35,720 nucleotides of DNA from an uncultured Chthonomonas sp. (GTDB lineage: Bacteria; Armatimonadota; Chthonomonadetes; Chthonomonadales; CAJBBX01). Below are positions 1-7,903 of this stretch, piece after piece. The stretch is from assembly GCA_903951425.1 (NCBI GenBank), contig CAJBBX010000020.1:1-35720 (forward strand), given 5' to 3'. Position numbers and translations under genes: made by a program. How positions within the stretch are numbered: the stretch's first letter is position 1; every line of letters starts with the position of its first letter. A model generated the notes under the pieces. The model ran no database searches, was not told the DNA's origin, and worked only from the letters and a program-made list of their open reading frames with translations.

Positions 1-3000
1 CGATCTCGGCGGGCCTGCCCGGCTCGAAGAGGCCGACCGGGGCCGTCAGGAAGAAGAGACCGAAGGAATCCGGCGCGATGGTGCGCCGAACGGTGTAGCG
101 CAGCCGCACCGTTCCGTCGGCGCTCGACCACTGCCCGCCCGTGACCGTGAACGGGAACTCCACCGCGTGCCGACCGTTCACCGTCAGCGTGAAGCCTCCC
201 GCCTCGGGCTCGGTCGACCAGCCGATGCCGCCGGCCCAGACCAGCGTCACCGTGTCGGAGCCCGGCTTCGGGCGCACCGGCGCGGTTCGCCACCGGAGAC
301 TCTGGGCGCCGTCGCTCTGCCGCACGGGGTAGGTGGGCGCCATGTCGTCGCGATGCGTGTGCCAGGGCTCCGCCTTCGCCGTGGAGGCGACGACGGCGCC
401 GAAGCCCTCGGACCAGTCGGCCGGGTCGGGCAGCCCGGTCTCTGTAACGCGCTTGCGGAGCCACTCGACGGGGATCTCGGCCGCCGGGCGGAAGGCGTCG
501 CCCGCGGCGTAGGCCTCCAGGCGGGCGCGGAGCCAGGCGGCGGCCGGGTCGGCGGCTCGGGCGGTCCGGCTCAGGTTCAGCGTGCTGACGAGCAGCTTGC
601 CGCGGCCCACGCGCGCCTCGAAGAGGTAGGCCTTGCGGGCCATGCGCCAGGGGACGTCCAGGCAGGCGATGATGGGCCGGATGCCGCCGGGCACGTCGTC
701 GAGCATCACCACCGGACGGTCTTCCATCATGTTCGCGGCCTGCAGGTCGCCATAGCCCTCCGGCGCGAAGCCGCGCACGGCCGGGTGGTCGGCCACCTGG
801 TTGCCGTAGGTGTGATCGGCTGCGTCGTCGCCGTGCCACCATGCCGTCTTGAACCGCGCCTGCAGCGTGGGGAAGGTGGCCCCGTCGTCGGTGACCAGCA
901 CGGAGCGGCCCCGCTCCAGCTCGTCCAGCGTGTTCGGCGTCAGGCTGCGGACGACCAGCACATCGGATGCCTTGCCCGGCGCCGGGGCCGGGTAGACCCA
1001 GATCGGCCACTCGTTGACCAGGGCGCCGCAGCGTGCTGCCAGCGTCAGCTTCAGCGGCACCGAGGCCCTGGGCGCGCGCGCTAGCCCGGTCCACGGCCCG
1101 ATGACGCCCCGCCCGCCGACGCGCGCCGGAGGCTTCAGCGTGATCGCCTGTGCGCCCAGACGGGCCGTCAGAGCACCCAGCTTGCCGGCGGAGGCGGGCC
1201 TGTAGTCCGACAGGTAGAGCCGCACCGGCACGCCCTCGCCGCTCCCGTACGCGGCCCGGTCCCGGTCCCAGAGGAGCACGCCCGGGCCGATGAAGCGGCG
1301 CGACAGCTCCGGTGTGAGGGCGCGGGGCCGGTCGAACTGGTCGACGAAGCCCGTGCTCTGGCTCCAGTAGTCGCGGAAGAGCCACTGGTGGTGGCCCTTG
1401 ATGTGCGGGTTGAGGCGCGCGGCCTCGATGTTCAGCTTCAGCTGCGACGCCTGCAGCCGGGCCGACGCACGGCGCATGGCGGGGAGCTCGGCGGCCAGGC
1501 CGCGGCGGTGCACGGCGCTCTGCATCGCCTCGAGCCAGGTGGGGCGCACCCCGCCGGCGTAGAGCGGGACGTCGGCCGGATTGGGCAGCACGGAGAGGTT
1601 GGACATCTCGTGGACCACCAGCGGCGCGGGCGGCGGCGACGGCGTGCGGTACTTGCCGATCTTGGATCCCCAGGGGATGGCCCACTCCTCGAACTGCGTG
1701 CTCAGGTAGTCCAGTGTGGGCCGACGGGCGCCGGGCGGCACGCCGTCGGTATCGACCACGGGCCGCGTGGGGTCGAGGCCCCTGGCCGTGCGGTAGAGCT
1801 CGGCCGACAGCACGGTTCCGTTGTACTGCTCGTTGCCCATGCACCAGGCGAGAACCGAGGCGTGGTTGCGCATCTGCCGGATGTAGCCCGACCAGACGGC
1901 GCGGTAGAGGTCGTGCCCCGCGGGCGTCGCCGCGGCGAAGAAGGGCTCATAGACCACGGGCAACTCGGGCTGCACGAGGATGCCCACCTCGTCGGCGGCG
2001 TCCAAATACTCCTCGGGCGGCATGGTGGAGTGGTGGCGCACGGCGTTGAAGCCGTAGTCCTTGCGCGTCTGCAGGTAGGCCCGCCACTCGGGCAGCGTCG
2101 TCGGTCCCGTCACGGTGGTTGGGAAGGTCCAGTCGTCGCCGTAGCCGTGCAGGAAGAGCTTGTCGCCATTGAGCAGGAACTCGCCGCCCCGCACCTCCAG
2201 CCGCCGCAGGCCGAAGCGGATCGTGCGCCTGTCCAGCGTCGCGGCGCCGGAGGTCAGCGTCACCTCGGCGGTGAGGAGCTTCGGGGAGTAGGTCGTCCAG
2301 AGCGGCGCGCCGGGCAGCCGGAGGTCCAGCGTGGCCCGAGTCCCGGCAGAGGCGCGGGTGCGCCAGGCGGCCGCGCCGGAGCCGCGCACCACGCACTCCA
2401 GCACGGCATCCGGCGGCACGGCGCCTGAGGTCTCCACGTCGACCCGCGCGCGCCGGCCGGCCGGATCGGGCCGCACGAAGATGCTCTCCAGGCGCCCCTC
2501 GCCCGTGGTCTCCAGCGTGACGTGGCCGAAGATGCCGCCCCAGTCCACGTCCATGTAGTCCATCAGGTCGAAGGCGCCGGCCAGCGGGTCGCGTTCCTTG
2601 TGGCGGCGGCTGTCCACGGCGATGACGACCTCCTGCTCGGCGCCGGGCCGCAGCAGGTCGGTCACGTCGGCTCGGAAGGCGACGGGGTAGCCCCAGTGCT
2701 CGCCTGCGGGCCGGCCGTTCACCCAGAAGCGCGCCGACCGGTGGACGCCGCCGACGCAGAGCCAGACCCGCCCGCGGCTGAAGCCCGCCGGCACGCTCAC
2801 CGTCCGGCGATACCAGCCCACGCCAAGGCCGTGGGTCCGCATCCGTTCGGCCGGCTGCCCCACGCCCTGCGCGTCCCAGCACCCCGGCACGCGGACCGAG
2901 CGCCCAAACGCCGCGCCGCCGCGCCACTCGGCCTCGCCCGCATCGTCGGCCACATGGCGGAACCGCCACACGCCGTCCAGGTTGAGCGAAGGCCGCCCCG

Positions 3001-3070
3001 ACGGGAAGGCGCACGCATGGACGGCGGAGAGGAGGAGGGTAAGGGTGGTGAGCGTTAGCCGTAGCGACAC
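1..3070 (-). CDS. Secreted glycoside hydrolase family 2 protein (beta-galactosidase/glucuronidase type), C-terminus cut by window edge
   Basis: The frame is open from a GTG at 3070 to base 1, so at least 1023 residues are present and the C-terminus is missing. The start is set by GGAGG 7 bases upstream and by the signal peptide that follows (hydrophobic LTLTTLTLLLSAVHACA). Order: signal peptide about 1-20; GH2 sugar-binding jelly roll about 27-190 (LDGVWRFRHV, VPGCWD, WYRRTV, FWVNGRPAGEHWG); Ig-like sandwich about 190-290; TIM barrel about 295-590; then a long accessory region. The acid/base is E414 in WCMGNEQYN. The likely nucleophile is E488 in VVHEMSN, which differs from the usual EYG-type motif. 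The family retains configuration and removes beta-linked terminal sugars; the true substrate cannot be read here. It starts 42 bases after the receiver-GAF-GAF gene on the same strand, so co-transcription is plausible. Confidence 0.88.
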   Translation of the reverse strand, partial: MSLRLTLTTLTLLLSAVHACAFPSGRPSLNLDGVWRFRHVADDAGEAEWRGGAAFGRSVRVPGCWDAQGVGQPAERMRTHGLGVGWYRRTVSVPAGFSRGRVWLCVGGVHRSARFWVNGRPAGEHWGYPVAFRADVTDLLRPGAEQEVVIAVDSRRHKERDPLAGAFDLMDYMDVDWGGIFGHVTLETTGEGRLESIFVRPDPAGRRARVDVETSGAVPPDAVLECVVRGSGAAAWRTRASAGTRATLDLRLPGAPLWTTYSPKLLTAEVTLTSGAATLDRRTIRFGLRRLEVRGGEFLLNGDKLFLHGYGDDWTFPTTVTGPTTLPEWRAYLQTRKDYGFNAVRHHSTMPPEEYLDAADEVGILVQPELPVVYEPFFAAATPAGHDLYRAVWSGYIRQMRNHASVLAWCMGNEQYNGTVLSAELYRTARGLDPTRPVVDTDGVPPGARRPTLDYLSTQFEEWAIPWGSKIGKYRTPSPPPAPLVVHEMSNLSVLPNPADVPLYAGGVRPTWLEAMQSAVHRRGLAAELPAMRRASARLQASQLKLNIEAARLNPHIKGHHQWLFRDYWSQSTGFVDQFDRPRALTPELSRRFIGPGVLLWDRDRAAYGSGEGVPVRLYLSDYRPASAGKLGALTARLGAQAITLKPPARVGGRGVIGPWTGLARAPRASVPLKLTLAARCGALVNEWPIWVYPAPAPGKASDVLVVRSLTPNTLDELERGRSVLVTDDGATFPTLQARFKTAWWHGDDAADHTYGNQVADHPAVRGFAPEGYGDLQAANMMEDRPVVMLDDVPGGIRPIIACLDVPWRMARKAYLFEARVGRGKLLVSTLNLSRTARAADPAAAWLRARLEAYAAGDAFRPAAEIPVEWLRKRVTETGLPDPADWSEGFGAVVASTAKAEPWHTHRDDMAPTYPVRQSDGAQSLRWRTAPVRPKPGSDTVTLVWAGGIGWSTEPEAGGFTLTVNGRHAVEFPFTVTGGQWSSADGTVRLRYTVRRTIAPDSFGLFFLTAPVGLFEPGRPAEI

Positions 3071-3112
3071 GGGCGTACCTCCGGGTTCGACTTCTGTGCC
3101 CCCTCGCAACCC

Positions 3113-4702
3113 CTACTCGTAGCTCACGCGCTCCAGGATGCCCAGGCTGCGGAGGCCGGCGGCGGCGTAGACGGAGATGGCCTCGAGCAGGCGTTGGTGG
3201 TCGGCGGTATAGGCGTCCAGTCTGGCGGAGAAGACCTCCAGCAGGCCCACTACGGCGCCGCGGACGCGAAGGGGCGCGAAGACTGCCGACCGGGGCAACG
3301 AGGCTTGGTCGTCCGGCAGCGTACCGTGGACGCCGCCTGCACCGTCAACGTAGTAGGTGGCCGTGCTGCCGGATCGGGCTGCCAGGTAGTCGGGGTAGAC
3401 CGTGGTCTTGCCGCTACGGAGGACGGTTGCGGCCACGCCGGAGCCGGCGGGAGCCACGGGGAGCAGTGGCCAGCCTGTCGTGTCAGCTACGCCGGTTTCG
3501 GCGGACCAGGCGTAGATCATGCGTAGCCTGGCCTCCGCCGCACCGTAGGCCGCCAGCACGAGGTTGTCGCAGGGCACGCTCTTGCAGAGCGCGTCCGTGA
3601 GGGCAGCGCACAAGCTCGCCTCGTCGGCCGCGCCGGCGACGCTGCTGGCTACGTCACACAGCAGGGTCATTTCGGCCGTGCGCGACTGTAGGGCGGCCAC
3701 GGCCTCCTGCCGGTTGGCGATCCCCTGCTGCAAGGCGTCCTTGAGCCGGCTGTTGCGGATGGCTACAGCGGCGATGGCGGCGAATGGCAGCAGGTCGTCG
3801 ACCTCCTCCTCGGCGATGGGCCTGTTGGTGAGGGCATTGTCGATGGCGATGGCGCCGAGGGCGTCGGCGCCGGCGCGCATGGGCAACACCAGGTGATGCA
3901 GCACACCGTGCATATGATGACCTTCGGCATGCCGGTGCTCGGCCTGCATATCCGCAACGTAAAGGTATGGCGCCTCGCCCTTCAGCACCGGCGCGAAGCC
4001 GGCGGCGCCCGGGTCGTCAACATGGAGCCAGATGTGGCTTTCGTCGGTGAGGCCGCCATTCCGGTCGGTGCCGTACGCTCCCTGGATCAACCCGCTGTCG
4101 GCATCGTAGAGCCAGACGCCGGCTCGGTCGAACCCATAGGCGCTGATGACGGCCTGCCGGATGCGGCGAAGGACAGACTGCTCGTCGGCGCCGGCGTTGA
4201 CGGCCGCCGTCAGCTGCATCAGCTCCCGCATCTGGTTGACGCGTCGCTGTAAGTGCGCCGTGCGTGAGCCGACCAGCTCTTCGAGGTACGCCTCGTAGCG
4301 CTCGTTCTCGGCTTCCAGCGCCTGCTTGTCGAGGATGGCGGTCCGCATCGCCGTCGCGGCAGCGGCGACCCGGCGGACCGTGTCCTTGCCCACGGGCTTG
4401 GCCAGGTAGTCGAAGGCGCCGGCGCGAATGGCCTCCCGTGCGGTCTCCAGGCTCGGCGCGCCGGTCATGACGACGACCTGTGTGTCGGGCCAGTGGTCGC
4501 GGATTCGGAAGAGCAGGTCAATGCCGCCGGCGCCGGGCATCATAACATCGGTGATCACGATGTCGGCCGCGCCCGCCTGCATCACCTCGAGGGCGGCGGA
4601 GGCGGATGCGGCGGTCACGGCGTCGTGGCCGTCAGCGGCGACGAACAGAGCCAGCGTCTTGCGGATGCCGGTCTCGTCATCAACAATGAGTATCCTCGCC
4701 AT
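3113..4702 (-). CDS. Response regulator: receiver domain followed by two GAF domains
   Basis: 529 residues. The N-terminal 120 residues are a complete receiver domain: acidic pocket D8/D9, phosphoacceptor D52 in VITDVMMP, switch T80 in VVMTGA, and K102 in YLAKPV. A short helical linker (about 125-160, EAENERYEAYLEELV) leads to GAF 1 (about 165-315) and GAF 2 (about 340-525). No DNA-binding, kinase, GGDEF or phosphatase domain follows, so the output is unclear: it may act by protein contact or by sensing a small molecule in the GAF pockets. The ATG start is preceded by AAAGG. It is divergent from the TIM-barrel histidine kinase, 126 bases away, which is the obvious partner. The GH2 gene lies 42 bases downstream. 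Confidence 0.88.
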   Translation of the reverse strand: MARILIVDDETGIRKTLALFVAADGHDAVTAASASAALEVMQAGAADIVITDVMMPGAGGIDLLFRIRDHWPDTQVVVMTGAPSLETAREAIRAGAFDYLAKPVGKDTVRRVAAAATAMRTAILDKQALEAENERYEAYLEELVGSRTAHLQRRVNQMRELMQLTAAVNAGADEQSVLRRIRQAVISAYGFDRAGVWLYDADSGLIQGAYGTDRNGGLTDESHIWLHVDDPGAAGFAPVLKGEAPYLYVADMQAEHRHAEGHHMHGVLHHLVLPMRAGADALGAIAIDNALTNRPIAEEEVDDLLPFAAIAAVAIRNSRLKDALQQGIANRQEAVAALQSRTAEMTLLCDVASSVAGAADEASLCAALTDALCKSVPCDNLVLAAYGAAEARLRMIYAWSAETGVADTTGWPLLPVAPAGSGVAATVLRSGKTTVYPDYLAARSGSTATYYVDGAGGVHGTLPDDQASLPRSAVFAPLRVRGAVVGLLEVFSARLDAYTADHQRLLEAISVYAAAGLRSLGILERVSYE

Positions 4703-4740
4703 GGCGGCCTTTCGCTGGCATCGGTGTGAGTGGTAAGTCC

Positions 4741-4746
4741 ATTCTA
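4741..4746 (-). promoter_or_regulatory. Possible -10 element (TAGAAT) for the receiver-GAF-GAF gene
   Basis: TAGAAT on the minus strand, 38 bases before the ATG at 4702, in the 126-base divergent intergenic region. I see no good -35 hexamer at 16-18 bases, so this rests on the -10 match alone. The same hexamer, also followed by GG, lies upstream of the gene at 35659. Confidence 0.3.
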
Positions 4747-4828
4747 CTGCACCGACAGGCGGCAGGGCGCGCTTCTGTCAGAATGAGAGTGGCTCGCCGC
4801 GGTTCCGGCGATCCGACGGGGGTTACAC

Positions 4829-7345
4829 TTGGACGCCGTGCAGATCGGGTACCAGACCATCGCGTTCGGCCCTACATTCGAGGACCTGCCCGGCGTGCTG
4901 GACGCGCTCGCGGCCCTGGGGTACCGGGGCATCGAGTTCGCCCAGGCGCCGCAGGCCCTGCCGCCCATCGAGGCCCTGCTGAGGATGCTGGATGACCGCG
5001 GATTGCACCTTCTCGGCCTGGCCGGAGGCAGCATCTTCGACCGCGCGGCCTACTGCCGCGACGTGCGAATACCTTATCTCTATGTCGAGGCGTGGAACCC
5101 CGCCCACGCCGAGGACGCCCTGGCCGCGGGCCACCGCCTGGCGCTCCATCCCATCACGTTCCGGCCCCTCCACCGCATGGCCGCCGCGCACACACTGCTG
5201 GCAGAGCATCCGGAGCTTCTGATCATCCCGGACAGCGCACACCTGCACATCGTGGGCGATGACCCGGCGCTGGCCCTGCGGCAGTGCGTGGGTCGGCTGG
5301 CATCGGTACACCTGAAGGACTGGACGCCGGAGTACGGCCGTTCAGCCTACCGCTACTCGCGGGGCTTCACCGAACTAGGCGAGGGCGTGGTGCCGCTGGA
5401 GCCCTTCATCGCCGAGTGGCGCAAGGGCGCTCCCGGCGTCTGGGCCGTGGTGGAGCAGGACCGGTCGCGGACCGACCCGCTGACCAGCGCCTACCGGAGC
5501 GCTTGCTGGCTGGCCGACCGCAAGCTGCTCCCGAGGCCCGCGCCTCCGGGCGGGCCTACGCACCGTGTGCGCCCGGCCATGGTGGCGCCCGAGGCGTGCC
5601 CGCCGGAGATGGTCTCGCACTTTGCGCGGTCGCTGGCGGTCGCGTCGTCCGAGGACCTGGAGCAGTCGTACACGAACATTACGGAGGCGCTCCGCGAGGT
5701 ATCGCAGGCCGACCTGGCGTCGCTCTGGGCCTTCAGCCCCAGCCGAGACCTGGGCACGCTTGTGGGCGTGAGCCCCCCTTGCAGCGCGGTGGAGCACCGG
5801 ACGCTGCAGTGCGGCCCTGCCCTGAGCGGCATCGCCGTGGACCGGCAGGCGGCCACCCTGTTTGACCTGACCACGCCGCAGCCCGGCCTGCCCTATGGCC
5901 GGCCCGATGCCGAGCTGTGCGCGCCGGAGGTGGTGAACGCGCTGGGTATGCGCTCCCTGATTTCGGTCCCCATCGCGGACCCGAGCAACGCCGACCACGT
6001 GCGCCTCATCGCCAACCTCTTCTATCGGGAGCCCGATCCGGGCGTCTCGGCGCGGGACCTGGGGGCGCTGGGAAGCCTGGTGGGCCGCGCCGCCGATGCC
6101 GCCATGGACCAGGTCTGCGCCTACGCCGCCGCCGCGGTGAACGTGGCCGCGGGCAGGGGCAAGGACGCGGGCCAGTTCCTCGACCGCGTGCGCGACCTTG
6201 TGGCGCGGCTACTCGTCTGCGACGGCGTCACCATCTTCGTGGTCGACTCCGTGGGCGACAGGCTGGAGGCCGCCAGCACCACGGGCCTGCAATGGCGCGT
6301 GGACGAGGGCGAGCGGCACTACGCCAAGGGCGAAGGCATCACCGGGGGCGTCTGGGCCAACGAGGAACCCGTGGTGGGGGCCGACGCCCACGAGGCGCCG
6401 GGCCGCGTGGCCAAGAGCGTGGAGACCGTGGGGCGGCAGTTGGGCTCGTTCCTCGTCGCGCCGCTACTCGACTCCGGCGGCGAGGTGGTGGGCGTGGTGC
6501 GGTGCCAGAACAAGCGCTCCGCCGACGGCCGATGGGCCATGTACTCCGATGACGACCTGGCCATCCTCGACGCCATCGGGCAGGCCGTGGTGCCGCACCT
6601 GGTGACCCGGCTGGCCGACGAACGGCGCATCGCAGCCCTGGGACGCCTGACCCACGAGCTGAAGGTGCCGCTGGGCTCGATCCGGGGCGCCGTGGACCTG
6701 ATCCAGCACACCAAGGGCGTCCGGGAGATGCTCCCCTACGACTACCTGGGTGATATCCTCTCCTGGTGCGACATCATGCGGCGGCTGGTGGGCAACGCGG
6801 ACGTGCTGCGGTCGGCCCGGGCTTCGCTGCCGCTGGATTGCCGGCCCACGTTCCTGAAGTCGGAGGTAATCGCGGCGGCGGTGCGGCAGGCGGGCCTGCT
6901 GCTGCGCGGCAAGCGCTTCAGCGAGAACCGCATCCAGTACGACGATTTCGAGACGGTGCCCCGCCTCTGGATCGACAGGAGCCAGTTCCAGCAGGTGATG
7001 TTCAACCTGCTGTCGAACTCCATCAAGTATGCGTTCAGCGATCCCGACGCGTTCAACGTCGAGATCGCCGGCGATCGGCGCGGGGGCGATTATGTGATAA
7101 CCTTCCGCGACCGGGGCACGGGCATTCCATCCGGCGCCGACGAGCGCCTCTTCCAGGAGGGCGCCCGGGGCCGCAACGCGCTGGAGCGCAATGTGGCGGG
7201 GCAGGGCCTGGGGCTCTTCGTGGTGCGGCAGATCGTGGAGGCTCACGGCGGCTCGGTCCGCGTGACCCACACGGCCCAGCCCACCGAGATAACCATCACG
7301 CTGCCGGGTGAGCTGGCGCATCGGCCGCCCGGGCAGAAGGGATAG
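4829..7345 (+). CDS. Hybrid sensor histidine kinase: IolE-like TIM barrel, two GAF domains, HisKA and HATPase
   Basis: 838 residues from a TTG start behind a weak GGGGG. Residues 1-230 form a xylose-isomerase-like TIM barrel most like inosose dehydratase IolE: GYRGIEFAQ, PDSAHLHI, VHLKDW, FTELGEGVVPLEPF, WAVVEQD. Candidate metal or active-site residues D135, H138, H161, D164 and E209 are all present, so the barrel may still bind a sugar or a metal. GAF 1 spans about 260-435 and GAF 2 about 445-600. The dimerisation/phosphotransfer helix has H609 in LTHELKVPLGSI. The ATPase domain (about 695-832) has the N box around N726 (FNLLSNSIKY), DRGTGIP and GQGLGLFVV. No transmembrane segment is visible, so it is cytoplasmic. 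It is followed 8 bases later by a lone receiver. Fusion of a TIM barrel to a kinase is unusual; I infer ligand sensing through the barrel. Confidence 0.88.
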   Translation: MDAVQIGYQTIAFGPTFEDLPGVLDALAALGYRGIEFAQAPQALPPIEALLRMLDDRGLHLLGLAGGSIFDRAAYCRDVRIPYLYVEAWNPAHAEDALAAGHRLALHPITFRPLHRMAAAHTLLAEHPELLIIPDSAHLHIVGDDPALALRQCVGRLASVHLKDWTPEYGRSAYRYSRGFTELGEGVVPLEPFIAEWRKGAPGVWAVVEQDRSRTDPLTSAYRSACWLADRKLLPRPAPPGGPTHRVRPAMVAPEACPPEMVSHFARSLAVASSEDLEQSYTNITEALREVSQADLASLWAFSPSRDLGTLVGVSPPCSAVEHRTLQCGPALSGIAVDRQAATLFDLTTPQPGLPYGRPDAELCAPEVVNALGMRSLISVPIADPSNADHVRLIANLFYREPDPGVSARDLGALGSLVGRAADAAMDQVCAYAAAAVNVAAGRGKDAGQFLDRVRDLVARLLVCDGVTIFVVDSVGDRLEAASTTGLQWRVDEGERHYAKGEGITGGVWANEEPVVGADAHEAPGRVAKSVETVGRQLGSFLVAPLLDSGGEVVGVVRCQNKRSADGRWAMYSDDDLAILDAIGQAVVPHLVTRLADERRIAALGRLTHELKVPLGSIRGAVDLIQHTKGVREMLPYDYLGDILSWCDIMRRLVGNADVLRSARASLPLDCRPTFLKSEVIAAAVRQAGLLLRGKRFSENRIQYDDFETVPRLWIDRSQFQQVMFNLLSNSIKYAFSDPDAFNVEIAGDRRGGDYVITFRDRGTGIPSGADERLFQEGARGRNALERNVAGQGLGLFVVRQIVEAHGGSVRVTHTAQPTEITITLPGELAHRPPGQKG

Positions 7346-7353
7346 GCAGGATC

Positions 7354-7767
7354 GTGGCAAAGAGGCTTCTGTTTGTGGATGACGACGTTACGCCGAACTG
7401 GTACCACGTGTCGGCGCTGGAGCAGAAGGGCTTCGAGGTCCTCCAGTGCGTCATCCCCGACAGGGCGGTGGAGGAGGCCGGCGCCGGCTGCCCGGACCTC
7501 ATCGTGCTGGACATCATGATGCCGCCGGGCAAGCTCTTCACGCCCAAATCCAGCGACAACGGGCTCATCACCGGCGTGCTCCTCTACTCGGTCCTCCGCG
7601 CACACTGCCCGGATACGCCGGTGGCCGTGCTGACCAACGTGCAGAACCCGCAGACGCTGGCGCGGTTCACTCCGGGACCGCGGTTGCGGGTGTTCCACAA
7701 GGTAGATTGGCTCCCGACCGCGTTCGCCGAGGAGATGGCGCGCGTGGCCGAGGCGGGCGGCTGGTAA
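7354..7767 (+). CDS. Single-domain response regulator (receiver)
   Basis: 137 residues, receiver domain only. D10/D11, phosphoacceptor D53 in LIVLDIMMPPG, T94 in VAVLTN and K116 are present. The usual K-P pair is K-V here (VFHKVDW). After D53 there is a longer loop (PPGKLFTPKSSDNGLITG) typical of receivers that act as phosphate shuttles or in complexes rather than with a DNA-binding output. The GTG start follows the kinase stop by 8 bases, so the two are co-transcribed and this is probably the first phosphate acceptor. It could relay to the receiver-GAF-GAF protein; that step is inference. Confidence 0.85.
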   Translation: MAKRLLFVDDDVTPNWYHVSALEQKGFEVLQCVIPDRAVEEAGAGCPDLIVLDIMMPPGKLFTPKSSDNGLITGVLLYSVLRAHCPDTPVAVLTNVQNPQTLARFTPGPRLRVFHKVDWLPTAFAEEMARVAEAGGW

Positions 7768-7903
7768 GCTAAGGGGCCGCTCAACGGACGCCGATTGCGA
7801 CGATGAGAGGCGAACGGCGGTACCATGGTGCCCGTACGTAAGAGAATGGCGATCACGGGATACCTGTTCGAGGGCCCCGCGCCTGCTAGTTAGGAGGTCT
7901 GTC

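Noticed and set aside
167-2428. Long plus-strand open frames opposite the GH2 gene
   Set aside because: They are Arg/Gly/Ala-rich, lack ribosome sites and recognisable domains, and mirror a well-supported GH2 gene on the other strand; high GC keeps antisense frames open.
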